A stretch of DNA of 64,000 bases from Fulvitalea axinellae (GTDB lineage: Bacteria > Bacteroidota > Bacteroidia > Cytophagales > Cyclobacteriaceae). The stretch is taken from contig NZ_AP025314.1 of the NCBI RefSeq assembly GCF_036492835.1, positions 1,798,001 to 1,862,000 of the forward strand, given 5' to 3'. Positions 61,686 to 64,000 of this stretch are shown piece after piece (the stretch's first letter is position 1; every line of letters begins with the position of its first letter). The position numbers and the translations under genes were made by a program. The notes under the pieces were generated by a model. It did no database searches. It saw only the letters and a list, made by a program, of their open reading frames with translations, and had not been told where the DNA came from.

Positions 61686-64000
61686 ATGACTAACAAGCAT
61701 ATTTCGATAATAGCGGACGAGCTTTCCGTTCGCGTCGATCAGGTCTCGGCTACGGTTGACTTGCTCGACGAAGGCGCTACGGTACCTTTCATTTCCCGTT
61801 ACCGTAAAGAAGCTACCGGTAGCCTCGACGAGGTGGCGGTAGCGGCGGTGCGTGACCGTATTGAGCAGTTGCGCGAGTTGGATAAGCGCCGGGAGGCTAT
61901 TTTGAAGTCGCTCAAAGACCAAGAGAAGCTGACGCCCGAGCTTGAAAAGGCCGTAATGGAAGCGTCCACAATGGCCGAGTTGGAAGATATTTATTTGCCT
62001 TACAAACCTAAGCGCCGTACCAAAGCGACGATCGCCCGCGAGAAAGGCTTGGAACCGTTGGCCAAAGAGCTTTTCGAGCAGGGTTCGGATATGGATCTGG
62101 AAGAGTTCGCAGCGCAGTTTGTGGATGAGGGCAAAGAGGTGAAGGATGTGGAGGAAGCCTTGAAAGGCGCCCGCGACATCATAGCCGAATGGATAAACGA
62201 GGATCAGGAAGCCCGTTCCGAAATGCGGGAATTTTTTGCCAAAGAGGGAACTTTCAAAGCCCGCGTGATTCCGGGAAAGGAAGAGGAAGGCAAGAAGTAC
62301 AAGGATTACTTCGAATGGGACGAGCCGATTGAGAAAGCGCCTTCGCACCGCGTGTTGGCGATGCGTCGCGCCGAGAAGGAAATGGTCATTATGCTCGATT
62401 CCTGTCCCGACGCCGACGAGGCTGTTGATATGCTTGACCGTCGTTTTGTCCACGGTTCGGGTCCGGTGGCGGAGCAAGTGGCTACTGCGGCCAAAGATTC
62501 TTACAAGCGACTTCTGAAACCGTCAATGGAAACGGAAGTCCGAATGGAATCGAAAAAGAAAGCGGACGAGGAAGCTATTCGCGTGTTCTCGGAGAATTTG
62601 CGGGAATTGCTGTTGGCGGCGCCATTGGGACGTAAGCGCGTTATGGCCATCGATCCCGGATTCCGTACGGGCTGTAAAGTCGTGATGCTCGACGAGCAAG
62701 GCAAGCTTTTGGACCACACGGTAATCTATCCGACCAACGGCCAACGCCAGCAAATGGAAGCCGAAGCCAACGTGAAAGCTTACTGCGAACGCTTTGACGT
62801 GGAGGCGATCGCTATCGGTAATGGAACGGCGAGTCGCGAGACGGAGTCGTTTGTCAACTCTCTTGGTTTGCCAAAAAGTATCTCCGTAGTGATGGTGAAC
62901 GAAAGCGGAGCCTCGATTTACTCTGCATCGGAAGTGGCGCGCGAAGAGTTCCCTGACCACGATATCACCGTTCGCGGATCAGTGTCGATTGGACGTAGAT
63001 TGATGGATCCTTTGGCCGAACTCGTGAAACTCGATCCGAAATCCATTGGGGTAGGGCAGTACCAGCATGATGTTGACCAGTCGGCTTTGAAAAAAGGCCT
63101 TGACGATGTCGTGGTCAGTTGCGTGAACGCCGTGGGCGTGGAAGTGAATACCGCAAGCAAGGAACTGCTTACCTACGTTTCTGGTCTCGGTCCCCAATTG
63201 GCAAAAAACATTGTTGAATACCGTAACGAAAACGGCCCGTTCCGTAGCAGAGCCGAATTGAAAAAGGTTCCTCGTTTGGGTGCCAAGGCTTTTGAGCAAT
63301 GCGCCGGCTTTTTGCGGATTCGTGGGGGCAAAAATCCTCTCGACGCCAGTTCGGTACACCCGGAGCGTTACGATTTGGTGAAGAAAATGGCCAAAGACCT
63401 TGGTTCGGGCGTTCAGGAGTTGCTTGATAATGACGGACTTCGTCAGCGAGTGAAGCTTTCGGATTATGTGGACGGCGAAGTGGGTTTGCCTACCTTGGAA
63501 GATATCATGGGTGAACTCGAAAAGCCGGGGCGTGACCCTCGCGAAGCTTTCGAGGCGTTCTCATTTGCCGAAGGCGTAAACGAGATTACGGATTTGAGCG
63601 TGGGCTTGAAGCTTCCGGGCATCGTGACAAACGTAACTAATTTCGGAGCTTTTGTGGATGTGGGCGTACACCAAGACGGTCTTGTGCATATCTCGCACAT
63701 CGCCGACCGTTTTGTGAGCGATCCGGCCGAAGTGGTGAAAGTAAGCCAGAAGGTGACTGTTACGGTGGTGGATCTGGATGTGGACCGCCGAAGAATCTCC
63801 CTTTCGATGAAAGCTAATCCGTTTGAGGAGAAGAGAGCGCCACAAAGGAATACCCGTAACGAGCGCAAACGCGACGAAAACCGTTTCCAGCCAAGAAAGA
63901 CAACCAACAGGCAAAGCCCCAACAACCGCCGGGAACAAGACGGCCCTGACGGGGATTTGCAAGCGAAACTTGCGATGTTGAAGGGCAAGTTTAAGAATTA
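61686..64000 (+). CDS. tex: Tex, S1-domain RNA-binding transcription accessory protein (stop codon cut by window edge)
   Basis: The ATG at 61686 opens a frame of 771 codons that runs to the last base, ending with TA of a stop; only the final base is missing. Landmarks are the N-terminal helical part (DLLDEGATVPFISRYRKEATGSLDE), the YqgF-like domain (VMAIDPGFRTGCKVVMLDEQ, AIGNGTASRETE), the helix-hairpin-helix part (SKELLTYVSGLGPQLAK, LKKVPRLGAKAFEQCAGF) and the S1 domain (GIVTNVTNFGAFVDVGVHQD). A basic tail of about 50 residues closes it. Tex is a conserved factor linked to transcription and nucleic-acid handling. Several minus-strand frames over it are shadows. Confidence 0.96.
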   Translation, partial: MTNKHISIIADELSVRVDQVSATVDLLDEGATVPFISRYRKEATGSLDEVAVAAVRDRIEQLRELDKRREAILKSLKDQEKLTPELEKAVMEASTMAELEDIYLPYKPKRRTKATIAREKGLEPLAKELFEQGSDMDLEEFAAQFVDEGKEVKDVEEALKGARDIIAEWINEDQEARSEMREFFAKEGTFKARVIPGKEEEGKKYKDYFEWDEPIEKAPSHRVLAMRRAEKEMVIMLDSCPDADEAVDMLDRRFVHGSGPVAEQVATAAKDSYKRLLKPSMETEVRMESKKKADEEAIRVFSENLRELLLAAPLGRKRVMAIDPGFRTGCKVVMLDEQGKLLDHTVIYPTNGQRQQMEAEANVKAYCERFDVEAIAIGNGTASRETESFVNSLGLPKSISVVMVNESGASIYSASEVAREEFPDHDITVRGSVSIGRRLMDPLAELVKLDPKSIGVGQYQHDVDQSALKKGLDDVVVSCVNAVGVEVNTASKELLTYVSGLGPQLAKNIVEYRNENGPFRSRAELKKVPRLGAKAFEQCAGFLRIRGGKNPLDASSVHPERYDLVKKMAKDLGSGVQELLDNDGLRQRVKLSDYVDGEVGLPTLEDIMGELEKPGRDPREAFEAFSFAEGVNEITDLSVGLKLPGIVTNVTNFGAFVDVGVHQDGLVHISHIADRFVSDPAEVVKVSQKVTVTVVDLDVDRRRISLSMKANPFEEKRAPQRNTRNERKRDENRFQPRKTTNRQSPNNRREQDGPDGDLQAKLAMLKGKFKN

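Noticed and set aside
61605..63988. Several long minus-strand frames at the right end
   Set aside because: All are antisense shadows of the intact tex gene.
1..64000. Search by eye for CRISPR arrays, tRNA and rRNA genes
   Set aside because: No regularly spaced repeats of 20 bp or more and no cloverleaf or conserved rRNA segments were seen; weak or split tRNAs could be missed without a covariance search.

Overview
The window comes from a Bacteroidota chromosome, most likely order Cytophagales. The evidence is the paired SusC/SusD outer-membrane genes, a type IX secretion (T9SS) substrate with a type B sorting tail, PorP/SprF-like proteins, menaquinone genes, A-rich rather than Shine-Dalgarno leaders, and a TAnnTTTG-type promoter. 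Most of it is housekeeping DNA with clear intrinsic terminators. The genus cannot be fixed from sequence alone.

Layout. 1-3.7 kb: menD (5' end outside the window), menB, menE and a DUF2141 gene, for menaquinone synthesis. 4.4-5.7 kb: mnmA on the minus strand. 5.9-11.5 kb: a two-gene module of a membrane-anchored nSTAND-type NTPase with a C-terminal propeller, and an unusual TonB-dependent receptor. 11.5-24.2 kb: housekeeping genes (rsmE, gltA, msrB, a Tas-like reductase, a UPF0126 membrane protein, ruvX, a C-terminal processing protease, ppk1, a polyprenyl synthase, a TruC-like pseudouridine synthase). 24.9-41.4 kb: a polysaccharide-utilisation-like region with two paralogous susC-susD pairs and a clan GH-D-like glycoside hydrolase. 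It is interrupted by an AT-rich islet carrying a complete insertion sequence with 16-bp inverted repeats and a 6-bp target duplication. 41.6-47.6 kb: pepD, an NhaC-type antiporter, dps and an aminotransferase-tyrA operon. 47.9-52.2 kb: lutABC plus aldA, which together would take lactaldehyde to pyruvate. 52.3-59.2 kb: small envelope proteins, then an ECF sigma-TonB-like-T9SS substrate-PorP/OmpA operon. 59.5-64 kb: an effector-like protein of unknown activity, an exported protein and tex, which reaches the window edge lacking only the last base of its stop.

The strongest new observation is a short reading frame upstream of the aminotransferase-tyrA operon. It is 38 codons long with 10 Tyr codons, nine of them in 17 codons, and a Bacteroidota-type -7 box lies just upstream. 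It looks like an attenuation leader peptide sensing tyrosine. Other points worth checking are the nSTAND/receptor pair, the TCATTTTTT repeats before the glycoside hydrolase gene, an ACATACT/AGTATGT repeat cluster near 4.1 kb, the PorP-OmpA fusion in a sigma-factor operon, and the effector-like gene at 59.5 kb. No tRNA, rRNA or CRISPR array was recognised.
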